This document shows, one piece after another, positions 1 through 11,110 of a DNA stretch of 64,000 bases (its first letter is position 1; each line of letters opens with the position of its first letter). The stretch is taken from positions 8,100,194 to 8,164,193 of the forward strand of contig OX465119.1 in the NCBI GenBank assembly GCA_949987565.1, in the 5' to 3' direction. The translations under genes were made by a program, and so were the position numbers. The DNA comes from Luidia sarsii (lineage: Eukaryota > Echinodermata > Asteroidea > Paxillosida > Luidiidae). The notes beneath the pieces are model-generated. The model did not search any database and was not told the DNA's origin. It worked only from the letters and a program-made list of their open reading frames with translations.

Positions 1-618
1 AAAGACAAAAACAGGCAAATTTGGAATGGCATCAGCCAGACGATCTGAAGTGTGGAGAATATGGCGGTTTTCCTTAGTTATCTTCCTGAGAGGAGGAAGA
101 GAAGGGTGGTAGGAAGTAACTAAGGGAACCTTGGGCTTGTCCTTGGGACAAGAAATTAATGAAACAATTATGTTTGTACGGTCATTATGCTTTTTTCCGT
201 AGTACCGAGTCAATTAGTACGTCTATATAATTTGTGAAAATACCAAACAAAAGTGGACTGCACCATGACTAGAACCGGGGACTTTCATAAAAATCAGAAA
301 TGGACCAGCACTCTTACCACCTACATGTACATCTTCAGGGATGACACGGCTCTTCGATAAGCACACAAATTGGACAAAGCTTTAATTTCTAAAAGTATGC
401 TATTTTTCAAACGAATCTAAGAGGTGAAAACTGACAGGGAGAGTTTAAACATTTTGGGAACCTAGTTGAGTTTTTTTCTCTTCACACTTTCCAAGATCGT
501 ATTACCGATTCTTCATCATGTTGTTATGCCTTGTGTTGTAATTATGTTTTCGTACATAATTCATATCGGCGTTCGTTATGGCGACGTTCCACTGTAGGAT
601 CTTCTTTTCACATACCAG
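1..618 (+). other. Intron 2 (3' part) of lectin gene L1
   Basis: Non-coding stretch that enters the window from the left. It aligns by eye with the intron between exons 2 and 3 of the other copies (18902-19341, 31917-32354, 46149-46586), including the shared blocks 'gtggactg' and 'gatgacac' and a closing acceptor 'cacataccag'. No gene seen inside it. Confidence 0.75.
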
Positions 619-843
619 GGGTGTGTCCTTCTACTTGGATCCAGTGGGAAGGAAACTGCTACAAAGCCACTGGTCAAGCCTTGAATTGGGCCCAGGCAAG
701 GGAGGAGTGTGTTCAGATGGGAGGCACGATGGTCGTACCCCAGTCTGAGAGCGAGACCCAATTTCTGCTTCAATTCATGCCTAAAGCGAGTGGTGAATAT
801 GGGGCGTGGCTCTGGATCAACTGCAATGACATCCAAGTGAACG
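619..843 (+). CDS. L1 C-type lectin exon 3 (N-terminal half of CTLD)
   Basis: Phase-1 internal exon of 225 nt (75 codons) bounded by acceptor 'cataccag' and donor 'gtaagtc'. It encodes the first half of a C-type lectin domain: a long-form N-terminal Cys pair (CPSTW...GNCYK), then AREEC, then the core motif WLWINCND, the counterpart of WIGL in classical CTLDs. The Cys in WINCND pairs in many invertebrate CTLDs with a Cys at the start of the next exon (HWECEE), and both are present here. Exons 1 and 2 lie outside the window. Frame and splice sites are intact. Confidence 0.9.
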
Positions 844-1815
844 GTAAGTCTTACTCTCGGGTTTTTATATGGCCTATTCTGAGCTTGGCCCTAGGCTTAA
901 GCGGTTTGGGCAATTCTTAATCGTGGACGGAAGCTGCCAGAGGAAAAGTAGAAAAGTACACGACTGAACGAAAAAAAAACCACTCATGCATTAGATCAAT
1001 TGTTTTGCCTATACTATGTTGCAAATACCACGAGTAATGTCACGATTGAAATCGGTGTCTGAAATTCAAACGGTGAGTAATCGTAGTGATCGTATCAGAT
1101 CTGATTAGATCAAGAGAACATACGTGGCAACGTTGTTGACTGGTAAACTTTTTAGAGATTCAAAACTCGTATACGACCAGCACAATGAATTATCAATCGT
1201 AGCATTAATGGTCGCATCTCATCGTTCTGGATCGTAGGAAAACTGAACGCAATCATGCGTTCAAATCACGGTGATCGGCATCCATCATCGATAAGAAAAC
1301 CGCTACGCTTTGTAGAAGTTGAAGAAACTATAACGACCATGGTCAGCCGGGCTCAATATACCCGTTGGGAGTCCAATCGTAGCTGAAAACATGATCTTTC
1401 GATTTTCACCCTGAAAGACATCGCACCCACAATCGTATCCGATCGCAACAGAGCGCATCGTTTCGTAATGTTCGTATTGGGACGTATCCGAACGTAACAG
1501 ATCGTCCCAAATCACGGGACACGATTTTGATGGTAGTGTCAGATCGGGACCCGACCGTAAAGTCAATCTTGACAATCCTATCGGAACGTAACTAATCGTA
1601 GGCCTACATCAACCAAGATCGGGACAAAGAGCATCACCTTATCGCACCCAAGCTCACCAAATCGTACAATTTATTCATCGACTCCTATCCAAACGTCGAA
1701 TTTCAGAGAAATCAACCAAAGAAATCGACGAGCAGGTATATATACGATAGGTCATTCGTGTTATTCATAGGGCTTAGCAAATTCAATGACTTCTCTTTCA
1801 TATTTTGATTGACAG
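844..1815 (+). other. L1 intron 3 with interspersed repeat
   Basis: Intron between the two CTLD exons. Roughly 1070-1720 is a repeat found at the same place in all five genes (about 19800-20500, 32820-33470, 47050-47700, 60600-61190). It is rich in ATCGTA/TACGAT motifs and short palindromes such as AGATCTGAT. Long minus-strand open frames inside it are repeat-derived; the copies diverge too freely to be a conserved protein. It is probably an old MITE-like element present before the genes duplicated. Confidence 0.65.
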
Positions 1816-2012
1816 GCCATTGGGAGTGTGAGGAGTGGGAGACTGAGGTCACCTTCACTGAGATGCCATGGTTTGATGGTCAACCCGATGACTATTATGG
1901 TCCTGCATCGCAAAACTGTGCAGCGCTTAGTGTCTGGAGAGACACATCGGGTAAATGGATTGATATCGCATGTGATTTGGAAAACTACACTGTGTGCAAG
2001 CAGCCCCTGTAG
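1816..2012 (+). CDS. L1 C-type lectin exon 4 (C-terminal half of CTLD, stop)
   Basis: Terminal exon after acceptor 'gattgacag', 2 nt plus 65 codons with TAG at 2010-2012. It encodes HWECEE (extra Cys), TEMPWFDGQPDDYYG, QNCAAL, GKWIDIACD and TVCKQPL. The QPD triplet lies at the position that in Ca2+-dependent CTLDs (EPN/QPD) sets sugar preference; QPD is usually galactose-type. The canonical WND is WID here, so Ca2+ site 2 may be altered. All canonical Cys are present. The stop is followed by 24 nt of host 3' UTR and then by an inserted LINE. Confidence 0.9.
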
Positions 2013-2576
2013 GTGGTTTCAACGAAAGTGCACAATGCTCGTATCCCATACTACAGTAACTATTTGGCTACATTTCCATCGACATTGCTATCCTGCGGGG
2101 ACATAGATCCCAACCCGGGATCGGACGGCAACGCCGATGATGAACGAGACGCTAGTTTGGAAACCATCGGAGCTGCAAAAGGCCTCAATCTCAATATTCG
2201 GTCACTTCTACCAACAAATGATGAAATTAAACTGATGGTGCTGGAAACTAAATCACATGTGATTGGTATCGTAGAGACATGGTTAGACAACTCAATAACT
2301 GACCAGGAACTTAAAATAGCTGACTATAAACTATACAGGAACGATCGTCACCGTTGCGATGGTGATGCGGCTGTATATATCAAAGGCTCTGTTGAGCGCA
2401 CTAACATCTCATCCCCGGGCATGGACCAAATTGAGTCGACATGGTTAGAGCTGACGTTACCCTTTACCAGACCAGTAATTGTTGGCTGCATCTATCGTCC
2501 ACTGAACAAACTGGACCAGATTGAGGCGCACCTTCAACAACTATCAAATGACTCAAATTATATCAAGTCCCACTAG
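2013..2576 (+). pseudogene. LINE endonuclease frame with 2A-like peptide, in frame with the lectin stop
   Basis: Open stretch of 187 codons that starts directly after the L1 TAG in the same frame. The first 8 codons are lectin 3' UTR, the rest LINE. There is no ATG before the 2A-like motif, so the LINE is either 5'-truncated or has lost its start. Motif residues D-I-D-P-N-P-G are followed by Ser instead of the Pro needed in canonical 2A (DxExNPG/P). Endonuclease motifs follow (ETWLD, CIYRP). Related frames lie at 33749 and 47981. Confidence 0.6.
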
Positions 2577-4160
2577 GATAACCGATTATAGCTCCACCTG
2601 CATTAATCATATCTGGACAAATCGACCACGCATGTACCGTTAATCTGCCAAGATTGACATTAGTGACCACTCACTTATATTTGCTGCTCCTGAATCCGTT
2701 AAATTTCCCAATCAAGAGGGATACATAAATCACCTGAGAGAGTTACCATGGGACTTACTTCACTTTGCTGAGGACCCTAACACAGCCTGGAACTTCTTCA
2801 ATTGTATGTTTTTGGAACTTTGTAACATGCATTGCACAATGAAGATACTGTGAGTGTCGTCAAAGAAGGCAGAGTGGATAACCGAGGAATACCTGGAACT
2901 GTGACGGAACTCACTGAAAGCCCGACGTCATGCCGACACATCTGAAAATGATATCACATTAGGCGAGCCAAGGCTTACCGAAATAGACTGAACAATCTTG
3001 CAATAAAACTGAATCGGCAGTATAATCATGAAATTATGAGAAAGACTCCTGTAATCTTTGGAACATTTTGAAAGGCATTATACCCAGTAAGAAAAGTACT
3101 CAAGCCTTTACAGACTTATTGGATACAAAGACAAGTGATAATCTGGCAACTGTTTTCAATGAACACTTTGCAAATGCTGGACAATCTCAAGACGACCTTG
3201 TTGACCTAATACCTGAAACCAATTTCAACAATTCTGATGTTACAATGGATGGTTCTCCGAACTTTAGCTTTATCCCAGTTTATGCTTTTCCGGTACTGAA
3301 ACTCCTCAAGAAAATTCCTACTGGGAAAGCCTACAAAATCCAAGAGTATGTTGATTGGATCGACTCAACCACTGGCTACAATCCAGCAGCCGTCAATGAA
3401 CATTCTTTTTAACGATGTTGCTCTTGAACAAACTTGTTGTATGAAGTATCTCGGTGTTTACATAGATCAAAATCTCAAATGGACTGAACACCTATATTTG
3501 ATCAGCTCCCAATATCAAAGCGCAATGGTGTCCTTAACCATGTTAAAAAGATTCTTCACACAAAAACGTTGAATCTTATTGTTAAGTCAATTATTTCCCC
3601 CCTTATTGATTACTGTGATAATTATTGTTTGGACCAACGCTGCTGAAACGCATATTCAAAATATTGACAAACTTCTCAACAGGGCAAGGCGAATGGTTTG
3701 AAATGCTCCATATAGAACATCCACTAGGGACATATTTAATCGCCAGGGCTGGAACACTTTACATGAATGAAGAGAATTACATCTTATCACAATGGTTTAT
3801 AAACGCTTAGCAGGTTTGGTTACAACTTATATTGAGGTCAATTTCACTAGGGTCAACGAACATCGCACAAGATCAAGCATTAATGGGAATGTTGTACTAC
3901 CACTTCCTAGAACTAAAGCTGGTAGAAATATCGTGGTGCTCAAGCCTGGAATAACATTCCCGCTGTGTTAAAAAATCCTTTTCCCACATCAGTCCAAAGC
4001 TTTGTTAACCAATTACAACTATTGTATGGAATGTAATTCTTTAAAATGTAAACTATTTAACTGTTTTTAAACTTTGTTATTAAACTGTTTGTTCTTATGT
4101 TACTGGGACCCATGGGAGATCAGTGCTTAGCAAGCACTAAATTGGACACTCTTTTTAAAA
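2037..4160 (+). mobile_element. CR1-like non-LTR retrotransposon remnant (copy 1, L1)
   Basis: Insertion 24 nt after the L1 stop. The 5' boundary comes from comparison with L2 and L5, where 'tggcttcaacgtaactgcac'-like 3' UTR continues into different sequence. Order: 2A-like motif GDIDPNPG (2097-2120); APE endonuclease piece (LNIRSLL, VIGIVETWLD, CIYRP) to about 2570; endonuclease C-terminus SDHSLIF in another frame (about 2563-2700); pre-RT linker to 3330; RT C-terminal part (CMKYLGVYID) from about 3420; C-terminal region; tail 'gggacccatgggagatcag'. The catalytic RT core is deleted at the junction near 3332. Several frameshifts and stops: a dead element. Confidence 0.8.
3068..3412 (+). pseudogene. 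LINE pre-RT linker fused across the RT-core deletion (copy 1)
   Basis: Frame reading KKSTQAF, TVFNEHFANAG, LKLLKKIPTGKAY, then an abrupt switch to sequence that in copy 3 lies about 0.78 kb further on (GSTQPLATIQQ). In L3 the equivalent KAYGLDEIDG continues into an RT with YADD. The junction 'aaagcctacaaaatccaag' is identical in copies 1 and 4. No polymerase function possible. Confidence 0.7.
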
Positions 4161-4580
4161 TCTCATTGATTGACACTTGTCAAATACAAATCATTCAAGT
4201 TTGTGTTGAATTTGTCATAGAAAGAAAACGAATTATCATGGTGTATCAATTTTGTTTCTTTTCAATCACCATAGATTGTATTGTATAGGAATTTAAGAGT
4301 TGACGATGGCAGTGACCTTCAGGGATAGCTTGGTTAAAAGATGAATGGAGATTAAGACTCGATTCCAGATTTCGGGGAAGGGCATTCGATTGGTTCATAA
4401 ATATGTAGAAAAGTCAAAGGCTGCAACGTGTGAAAGCAGGGACAGGAGGAAGACACACGTTCAAAAATCCCGACTCTCGAAACAAAAATGAAATTCAACC
4501 GAGTTGGCCTAAAACGCCAGGTTAAGGTATATAGAAGAAGAATAAAATAAATACCAAAAATCCACTTTGCGTCTAAATCT
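4161..4580 (+). other. Lectin 3' flank downstream of LINE copy 1
   Basis: Host flank resumes after the LINE tail. The block 'caaatcattcaagtttgtg ... cgaattatcatggtgtatc' matches the 3' flank of L2 (about 21320-21410) and L5 (about 62270-62340), which have no LINE. No gene seen. Confidence 0.6.
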
Positions 4581-5490
4581 TATTCAATGATGTATGTGAA
4601 ATGTAGCACTATGTATTTTGGAGATATTGAAAATAAAATTTTAATTATGTTGACCAATATATGTGAAATATACCTGATGTAGTTTTGTGTCGTCTTGAAT
4701 ACTTGGCACATACAATGATTCTTCAAATCAGGAGTTCAGATGGGTATTGAAACACCTAAGTGCTCATGCCAAACCACAGTTTAGGACTGTAAGCCATGTT
4801 TCAATAAAATCTGAAATTCATTTGCAAAGTCCACCGAAATCAGCAGGGAAAGCACCCAACGCTTGTAAGCAAATGAGCGAAGAACTCATAATATGCAAAG
4901 CAGAGGATAGAACAGATGTACATGAACCCAGTGCTGAGAGCTGAGAACATGTTGGCAGACAGGAACACTCACTGTACTAGGTAAAGGAAACTAGACAAAG
5001 GTACGTGGCTTATGGAAAGGAAGAACAAGACATATTGTCCACCATGCCACAAGTGTTTTTTTCTATAAAAGGGGGCTTCTTCATCCTATGCAATAAGTCC
5101 AGACCTTACATGATGTAGCACAAGAAAAACATGTTACAGTACAGTAAATCATGCTATATACATATATCTCTAGGCGGAATTGCTCCGTGCATGAAAACTG
5201 AACGACACCATGTTGGCTCGGCAATCATGTGTACATGCGTACTAAAGCATGGAGTCAGGGTTGTGTAAATGCTACCAGCAAAAATACCTCTACCCTTTAC
5301 TTCAAGGCTAAATTTGACACCAAACTTTATCTCTCCAAGCTTTCTCTCTCCTTCTCCCTTTCCTCTCTCTCTGTGTCTCTCTGTGTCTCTTTCTCCCTGT
5401 CTCTGTCTGTCTGTTTCTCTCTCTCTCTCCGCACAGCATGCAGGGATGATGGGCAGCAGTTAACCACACAGATGAATGAGTAAGGCAGTA
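4581..5490 (+). repeat. Degenerate copy of the 1.5 kb spacer monomer
   Basis: Diverged relative of the monomers tandemly repeated at 21535-30640: 'ccactttgcgtctaaa', 'gagcgaagaactcataatatg', 'ggagtcagggttgtgtaaat', then a TC-rich tract (about 5327-5437) and the 'cagcatgcagggatgatggg' junction. The short frame that is open in the array monomers is broken here (ends ...PSAES), which argues against it being a protein gene. Confidence 0.7.
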
Positions 5491-5995
5491 TACATGGAAA
5501 TAATGTAATAGGAATTGCGTGCAATTCAGTCTGTTGAGGTTGGTCCTTTGCATTATCCACGCAGCGCAGATATGCTGATGTATTGGAGGGACTGATGAAT
5601 GTCTAGCAATTAACCGGCGTTTGCATTAAAACAATGATACAACTATACATGAGCATATTAGTGGCGGGAGAGCCATGAAATGGCAATTGATATTTGCTCT
5701 CATAGCTAGTTGCACCGCCTTGGATGTCCATTAAAGCCATTGCATGTAGTCATCAGAAATAATGAAATAGAAATTGCTTGCATTTCACAGCCTGTTGAGG
5801 CTGGTCCTTGGCATTATGGACGCAGCGTGGATATGCTGATGAAATGGAGAAGGTAATGAATGTCTAGCAATTAATTTGCGTTTGCATGAAAGCCAGTGCA
5901 CAACAATATATGGACATATTAGTGGTGGGAGACAGGCATGAAATGGCAGTTAACATTTGCTCTGAGGGCGGCACCGCCCGGCATGTCCATTGTCA
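5491..5995 (+). repeat. About 260 bp tandem sub-repeats upstream of L2
   Basis: Two adjacent diverged copies (about 5500-5760 and 5760-5995) of 'aattgcgtgcaattca...ctgttgaggctggtcc...gcagcg...gatgctgatg...gaatgtctagcaatta'. A third copy lies at about 6780-6965. The same sequence forms the 3' end of every spacer monomer. Confidence 0.65.
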
Positions 5996-6770
5996 TTACA
6001 ATATTAGTCTAGGCTTTTAAATTGAGTGTTTCTTTCGTAGGAATCGGTCACGGTGAATTTACCGAACTCAAAGAGAGATCTAGGATGGGGAAATACCTTC
6101 CCCGTCTGATAAAGAAGGCAATTAGATGTTGAACTAAAATTAGACAGAGATGGATCACATCTTCAGACCGAAAGGAACTTCATCGTCGAGGAAATTGAAG
6201 CTTTACATATGATTACCAACTTGTTTTGAAGTAGGCCTTTTTTTCTGGAACCGAAAGCATACGAGCACATTTAAGAGAGATATACATGTACGTAATAAAC
6301 GTGTAGTTGTAAGGCTCTAGAGATATCAAAGAATTATAGTAAAGGGTAATAAATATTTGTGAGATCCTTTTGTAGCAATTACCGCGTGTTTAGCGTTACG
6401 CACGTATACTGCTGTTACCAAAAAAGTAAACATTTATGTGTAACCGTAATCATATAGATGTAACGATATATACATGTAACCTTATACAACCTAACTTTCA
6501 TGTGCACGGCAACGTGTATTTCCGACACCTAAGGACTAATTGGATTTCCTTGCCTTCTACGATAGGAATCTCTCAGCTGAGATGCAGGTATCATCCTAAG
6601 ACATAAAATGTTAAGGGAATTAGGTGTATTACCTGAGGGTAAGATGGGGGATCTAGTTCTGAATTTGCCATTACTGTTAAGTCGACTCTTAACAGATGAA
6701 GTTGGCTATGACTTACTGGTAGGAGATATCTCTCTTTCTACAGCAGTGGTGTTGGGCAACAATTAACCAC
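5996..6770 (+). other. Non-coding spacer without recognisable gene
   Basis: AT-rich spacer. 6155-6770 is repeated at 51070-52255, where a Penelope-like fragment interrupts it. The uninterrupted target 'accaaaaaagtaa' is at 6417-6429. No coding signal. Confidence 0.6.
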
Positions 6771-7332
6771 ACAGATGTAAGGCTGTGTAGAAATTGCGTG
6801 CAATTCACAGTCTGTTGAGGCTAGTCCTTGGCATTGTCGATATAGTGCGGATGCTGATGAAATGGAGAAGTTGATGAATGTCTAGCAATTAATTGGCGCT
6901 TGCATGAAAGCCATTGCAAAATGATACATGCACATATCAGTGGCGGGAGAGGCTTGAAATGACACTTAATATTAACAGCGGCACCGACTGGCATGTCAAT
7001 TACAGTAATTACAATCACTCTACTAAATTACCTCCTCCTTATATAGAGGATTTAGTCACGTTGAATTTACCGAATTAAACAAATTATGTTAGTTGCGAAT
7101 GACCAAGTCTACGTAGTTTTAGGTGACACGTCATGGAAATATACTGCTGGAAAAGGGGTGGAACTAATAGAGGTGGTCAGTACTGGCATCGTCTGTGCTT
7201 AGTGGGAGACGTGCCATACTGAAGCACTGCGCGGCAAAGCAGACACCGAATACACGCAGCATCACATGGTGGCCACGTTGAACGTGTAACCACTGTTAGC
7301 GTCTTATAGCATCGGCCAGTCTGGTCCTTATC
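6771..7332 (+). promoter_or_regulatory. 5' flank and presumed 5' UTR of L2
   Basis: Block directly upstream of exon 1, kept at high identity before L3 (about 30440-30974), L4 (about 44690-45232) and L5 (about 52260-52849). The last 170 nt ('gaggtggtcagtactggcat' to the ATG) are almost invariant. A TATA-like 'ttatataga' sits near 7037 in L2 and near 52554 in L5; L3/L4 have 'ttgtatagg' instead. Promoter role is inferred from position and conservation only; recent duplication also explains the identity. Confidence 0.4.
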
Positions 7333-7432
7333 ATGATGATTGGACACACTACTGGTCAGGACGGCAAAGGTGTGGTCGCAATTCAAAGTGTGAGCTCCCA
7401 CAAGTTCTGGGCAGTGTTTCTACTCCTTTTCG
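7333..7432 (+). CDS. L2 lectin exon 1 (start, hydrophobic segment)
   Basis: First coding exon: 33 codons plus one base, donor 'cggtaagttc'. It begins MMIGH and ends with the hydrophobic run FWAVFLLLFG, which continues in exon 2 (VSVGLVESAAKDC). The joined segment looks like a signal peptide with a long polar N-region of about 24 residues, or a type II signal anchor; cleavage after ESA/A is plausible but unproven. Two ATGs are adjacent (7333, 7336). Assignment to the lectin rests on matching phase, constant order and repetition in four genes. Intron 1 is 11.3 kb because of transposons. Confidence 0.7.
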
Positions 7433-8930
7433 GTAAGTTCCCGTCTCTGTCCTTATTTCGATTCATGATTCATGCTGGCAATCAGTGGGAGGGAATCATT
7501 CTGATGTTGCAAACCCAAAGACTAGTACGCCAAAATGTGAATGCCAAATAGTCATACCAAACGAATTCGGTAATACACAAAAACCATTTTCAAACTTCTT
7601 GGTGACGAGAAAAAACCTGAAATATACCAAACATCAGGGCCCGACGTTTCAATCCTCGCACGACTTTTCTGATACAGATGTCTCAGGCATATGCTTGGTT
7701 GAATGGTCAGATGACTGCCTATCGGGATTAAAGGTCACTCTATCCGTCCATCCGTTTGTTGGTCGGTGGTTGGATCGGTGACTGGGTGGGTGGCTGGGTT
7801 TTTTGGAAGGTGGATCAGCGGATGGGTGCAGGGTCAGTTGGTGGATGGGGTGATGGTGATGGTTTGGTTGGGTGGATGGGTAGGTCTTTGTTGCGATAGG
7901 TGCGAGGGTTCTGGTTAGGAGGTTGGGATTGATTAGAGGTCGGTTGGCCGGTGGATCTGTTGGCTTATCGGACCGAAACGTCAATTCCTTTCCCTTAAAG
8001 ATGTGATAAGCACACCATCATGTGCCGTGCAAAAAAATTCACGTTAAATAATAGTTTTCAACTGATATACATAGAGTTGAACAAACCTCTCTCTTATGTC
8101 ATTAAACCAGTACAATTTGGCGTTGTGGTAGTGCTTTTTCCACCCTCCGCCGGGGCACTAAATTCATCAAAATCCGTCAATAAGGTTAGCAGAAAATTTA
8201 GGCAAAAATGTGTCGTCTTTTATGGAGATGAGAAATGCACAGTTTCGACAAGATAGTATATCTGCATGGAGCTCTATGATTTTCTGCCTTTTAACTAGAA
8301 TTGGTACACCTCGGTATCAATTCTGCGCTTAGTCGGATGCGTAACGACGTGTATTGTACACCACATTATTTTAGTCTTATATCCAATGCCCTTCTCTTAA
8401 ACTCGGATCATACTCGACTCCGAGCAACGAGGATGCGCTGCTGAACGTAGTGTACATACTCAACTATCAAACATCAAACGGACTTCGGTTTGCATCTTCA
8501 CCGAGTTACGTGAGTAACTGGTATAGTCGAATGCTGCACACTTAACCACCAGAATTCCCAAGAGTGCAGTACATTTACAGCAAATGCACAGTACATGTAA
8601 ATATACATTGAGGACATGAACCGGGACTATATTGCACTGGCGGAAGTGGACTACGTTCTCGTGCCATACTGACCGATGTACATTTGCATCATTCGTGGAA
8701 ATGCATACCGGGCGTGCCACGCGTATAGCCCATGCTATCCACGCAGTGCACAGTGAAAAGACCAATCAGGGAATGGAACGCAACTTCCTTTATGCTTTGA
8801 CGAAAACGCAAACAACCATGGAATTAATATCCCCCAAACACTGAAAAAGACAAAGAAGCAATTGATAGCACACTTACGCCTTTTTACAAAGCCATTTTTT
8901 TTAAAATGGTGCAGGAAAAACATTAGGCCT
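7433..8930 (+). other. L2 intron 1, proximal part
   Basis: Intron sequence shared with L5 (52950-54463). Contains the G-rich minisatellite at 7740-7975 and GAAACGTC motifs. The 8020-8256 open frame on the plus strand is open in L2 but stops earlier in L5, so it is not treated as a gene. Confidence 0.6.
7740..7975 (+). repeat. G-rich GGTGGATGGGT-type minisatellite
   Basis: Imperfect runs of GGTTGG, GGTGGATGGG and GGTGGCTGGG on the plus strand with strong strand asymmetry (few C). Orthologous tracts at 31285-31505, 45545-45775 and 53262-53515 lie in intron 1 of L3, L4 and L5. The minus-strand Pro-rich frame is a by-product. Transcribed G-runs of this type may form G-quadruplexes. Confidence 0.7.
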
Positions 8931-9481
8931 GTAGGGTAAAGTGGGGTAACTGGGACACTTAAGAACATAATCAGTTGCAGTTTGTAGACTAAAGCTTAAC
9001 ATCTCAAATCTCAAAAAAGTGTCTTTACTTCATTAGCATGTATTAAACATACTTTGACCACAACTATAACAAACAATTTTATGGGGAATAAGGGGTCAAA
9101 ATAAAATGACCTATGGCTGTCATATTAACCCCAACACAACAGGGTAAGTAGGACACTTAAAACACACATATAAAGATACTAGTTATAGCAAAATAAATGC
9201 ATAATGATGGGTTTATTTCATTTTACATCAATAACATGATTATCTGAACATATCAATTGTTAATTGAAAAAAAGGTAGAGTAATTTTGAAACTATTTTTT
9301 CGGATGCTGATTTTCCTAAAATTTTCTCTTACTATACTACCGTGAAAAGAAATTCTTCAATGTAGATGGCTATGGTTAAGACAACAATTTAGTTTTCATG
9401 AATGCGCTCCAAAGAAACATTTTTTTAGGAGGCAAATATATACACACAAGCAAATGCATACAGTTCATTAGTTTAGCTAAA

Positions 9482-9597
9482 TAGTCCAATGCACGACTCA
9501 TGGAACCATTCCTCACACTCAATGCACTACCACCAGTCTTCTTTGTCTTCCTCATCAACAGTGTGATAACCATCACAAAGTTTACAGTAGTTTTCAG
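9482..9597 (-). pseudogene. PHD-like zinc-finger remnant, probably transposase C-terminus
   Basis: Minus-strand frame reads ENYCKLCDGYHT, acidic DEEDKEDWW, a stop, then CIECEEWFHESCIGL: C-x2-C ... C-x2-C-x4-H-x2-C spacing. This resembles the C-terminal zinc finger of some DDE transposases (pogo/jerky-like), from family knowledge. An in-frame TAG lies between WW and CIEC. The upstream frame is broken. L5 has the same relic at about 55016-55131 with the same stop (there CEFC). Confidence 0.5.
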
Positions 9598-11009
9598 TGC
9601 TTTCTGTGTCTACATGAGGAGTACTTTAGTGTTCTTAGTGTCATTTTTTATGTGCTCCTTTAAGTGCACTAGGTATCAGTCGCATTCTGCGTATCAGTCG
9701 CATCCTGCCTGACGTGATTGAAGCGGTTTCTTATCGGTATGCTCTTCCATCTCAAGTGCAAGCTTGCACACAAATTATAGTCCGATGCCAAAACCTTTGC
9801 TTGCTAAAACTTTGATGCTAAAACGGCGAAGATCTGTGGCTGGCTAGCTAGAAACTCTCTGTACCTCTGATGATCTTAAAACGGTAGACTTCGGTACACA
9901 TTACTGCTTGGAGCCTCTCCATCTCCTAATCTGCTATCACTCAGTTACAGCTTCATAAGCCTAGAGCATTGATTCTCAGTCCACTTGCTTGCTGTCCATT
10001 TTTGCTTCACGTGGCATAGTAGACCTGTTAAGTATAAATAAATAACCAATCATTCAAAATTATTACCCAAATTAAAGAAAAAGAATGCAAAAAAGTCAAC
10101 ATGAGCAAATTATGACATTACCGATACCTTTTATAATTCAACAATAAAAAAATGAGCATTTTAAATGAACATTTATATGTCACAGTTACCCCGTTGAGGT
10201 ATGTCCCACTGATCCCATTGCGTAAAATTAACACATTGAAATTTTAATAGTTTTTGTATAATGGATTAAAACAAACCCATTCCATGGGTGGTAAAGTGAT
10301 AGCAGCAATTTATATCAGGAGATAAACACTTCATTCTGGTCATTGGAATACAAAACAACCAATATAACATGACCAAAATTGCAACATGTGCGCACTCTTC
10401 ATTAATTCAAAATGGCCGCCAGTTGTCCATTGTTACTGGCATTCTAAAATTACGATTTTTCACAAGCAATAATCATTGAAAATGTTGAACATCCATTGTT
10501 ATGTGAATCTGGGAAGCTATTTTCTTTCTTAGATTTTTCATGATTCTATGAATACATTTGAACATTTGTAAATGGAAAAAACATCAGGTAATAGAAAGCC
10601 TCTCTGATAATGATAGGCTAATAATTCCTGAAACAATTAGCAATGACACCTAGAGGCCCTGACACATTTGATCATGAAATTACAATGTACCTTTGAAACC
10701 ATATGGTTAATTTACACTCGGACACGAGAAATGGCACAATCACACATTATGTTATGTCTCTTTGCCGCAGCCAAATGCAACATTTAATATTCGACCAGAC
10801 AGAAAGGGGTGGTGCCGGATACCAAGGTAGCGGACCTTTTTGAATATGGCAAACCGGCACATCTTCTCCAATGAATTTGTGGGCTACAGGCCCAATCTTT
10901 TCAACACAACACGGGCCCACAAGGCCAACAGTATTCGGCCCACACGGCCCACATAAATCACAGGCCCACACGGCCAACACAGATCACATGGGGAACACAC
11001 CCATGGAGG

Positions 11010-11110
11010 GCCCAGCGGCCCTAACAAACAGGGAGGCCCAGCGGCCCACACAGATCACATGGGAACACACACCCATGGAGGGCCCAGCGGCCCTAACAAA
11101 CATTCAACAG
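11010..11110 (-). repeat. Ngaro-1 GC-rich 3' direct repeats
   Basis: GGCCC-rich direct repeats at about 10905-11130. A block of about 50 nt including 'cagatcacatggg', 'cccatggagggcccagcggc' and 'cctaacaaaca' appears twice (about 10979-11035 and 11052-11103). Located 3' of the hydrolase frame, as is the minisatellite of element 2. Confidence 0.65.

Noticed and set aside
7649..7984. Minus-strand Pro/His-rich 111-codon frame
   Set aside because: Translation of the GGTGGATGGG minisatellite; other copies have length changes that break it.
8020..8256. 78-codon plus-strand frame in intron 1
   Set aside because: The paralogous frame at 53554 stops earlier, and no domain or splice context supports it.
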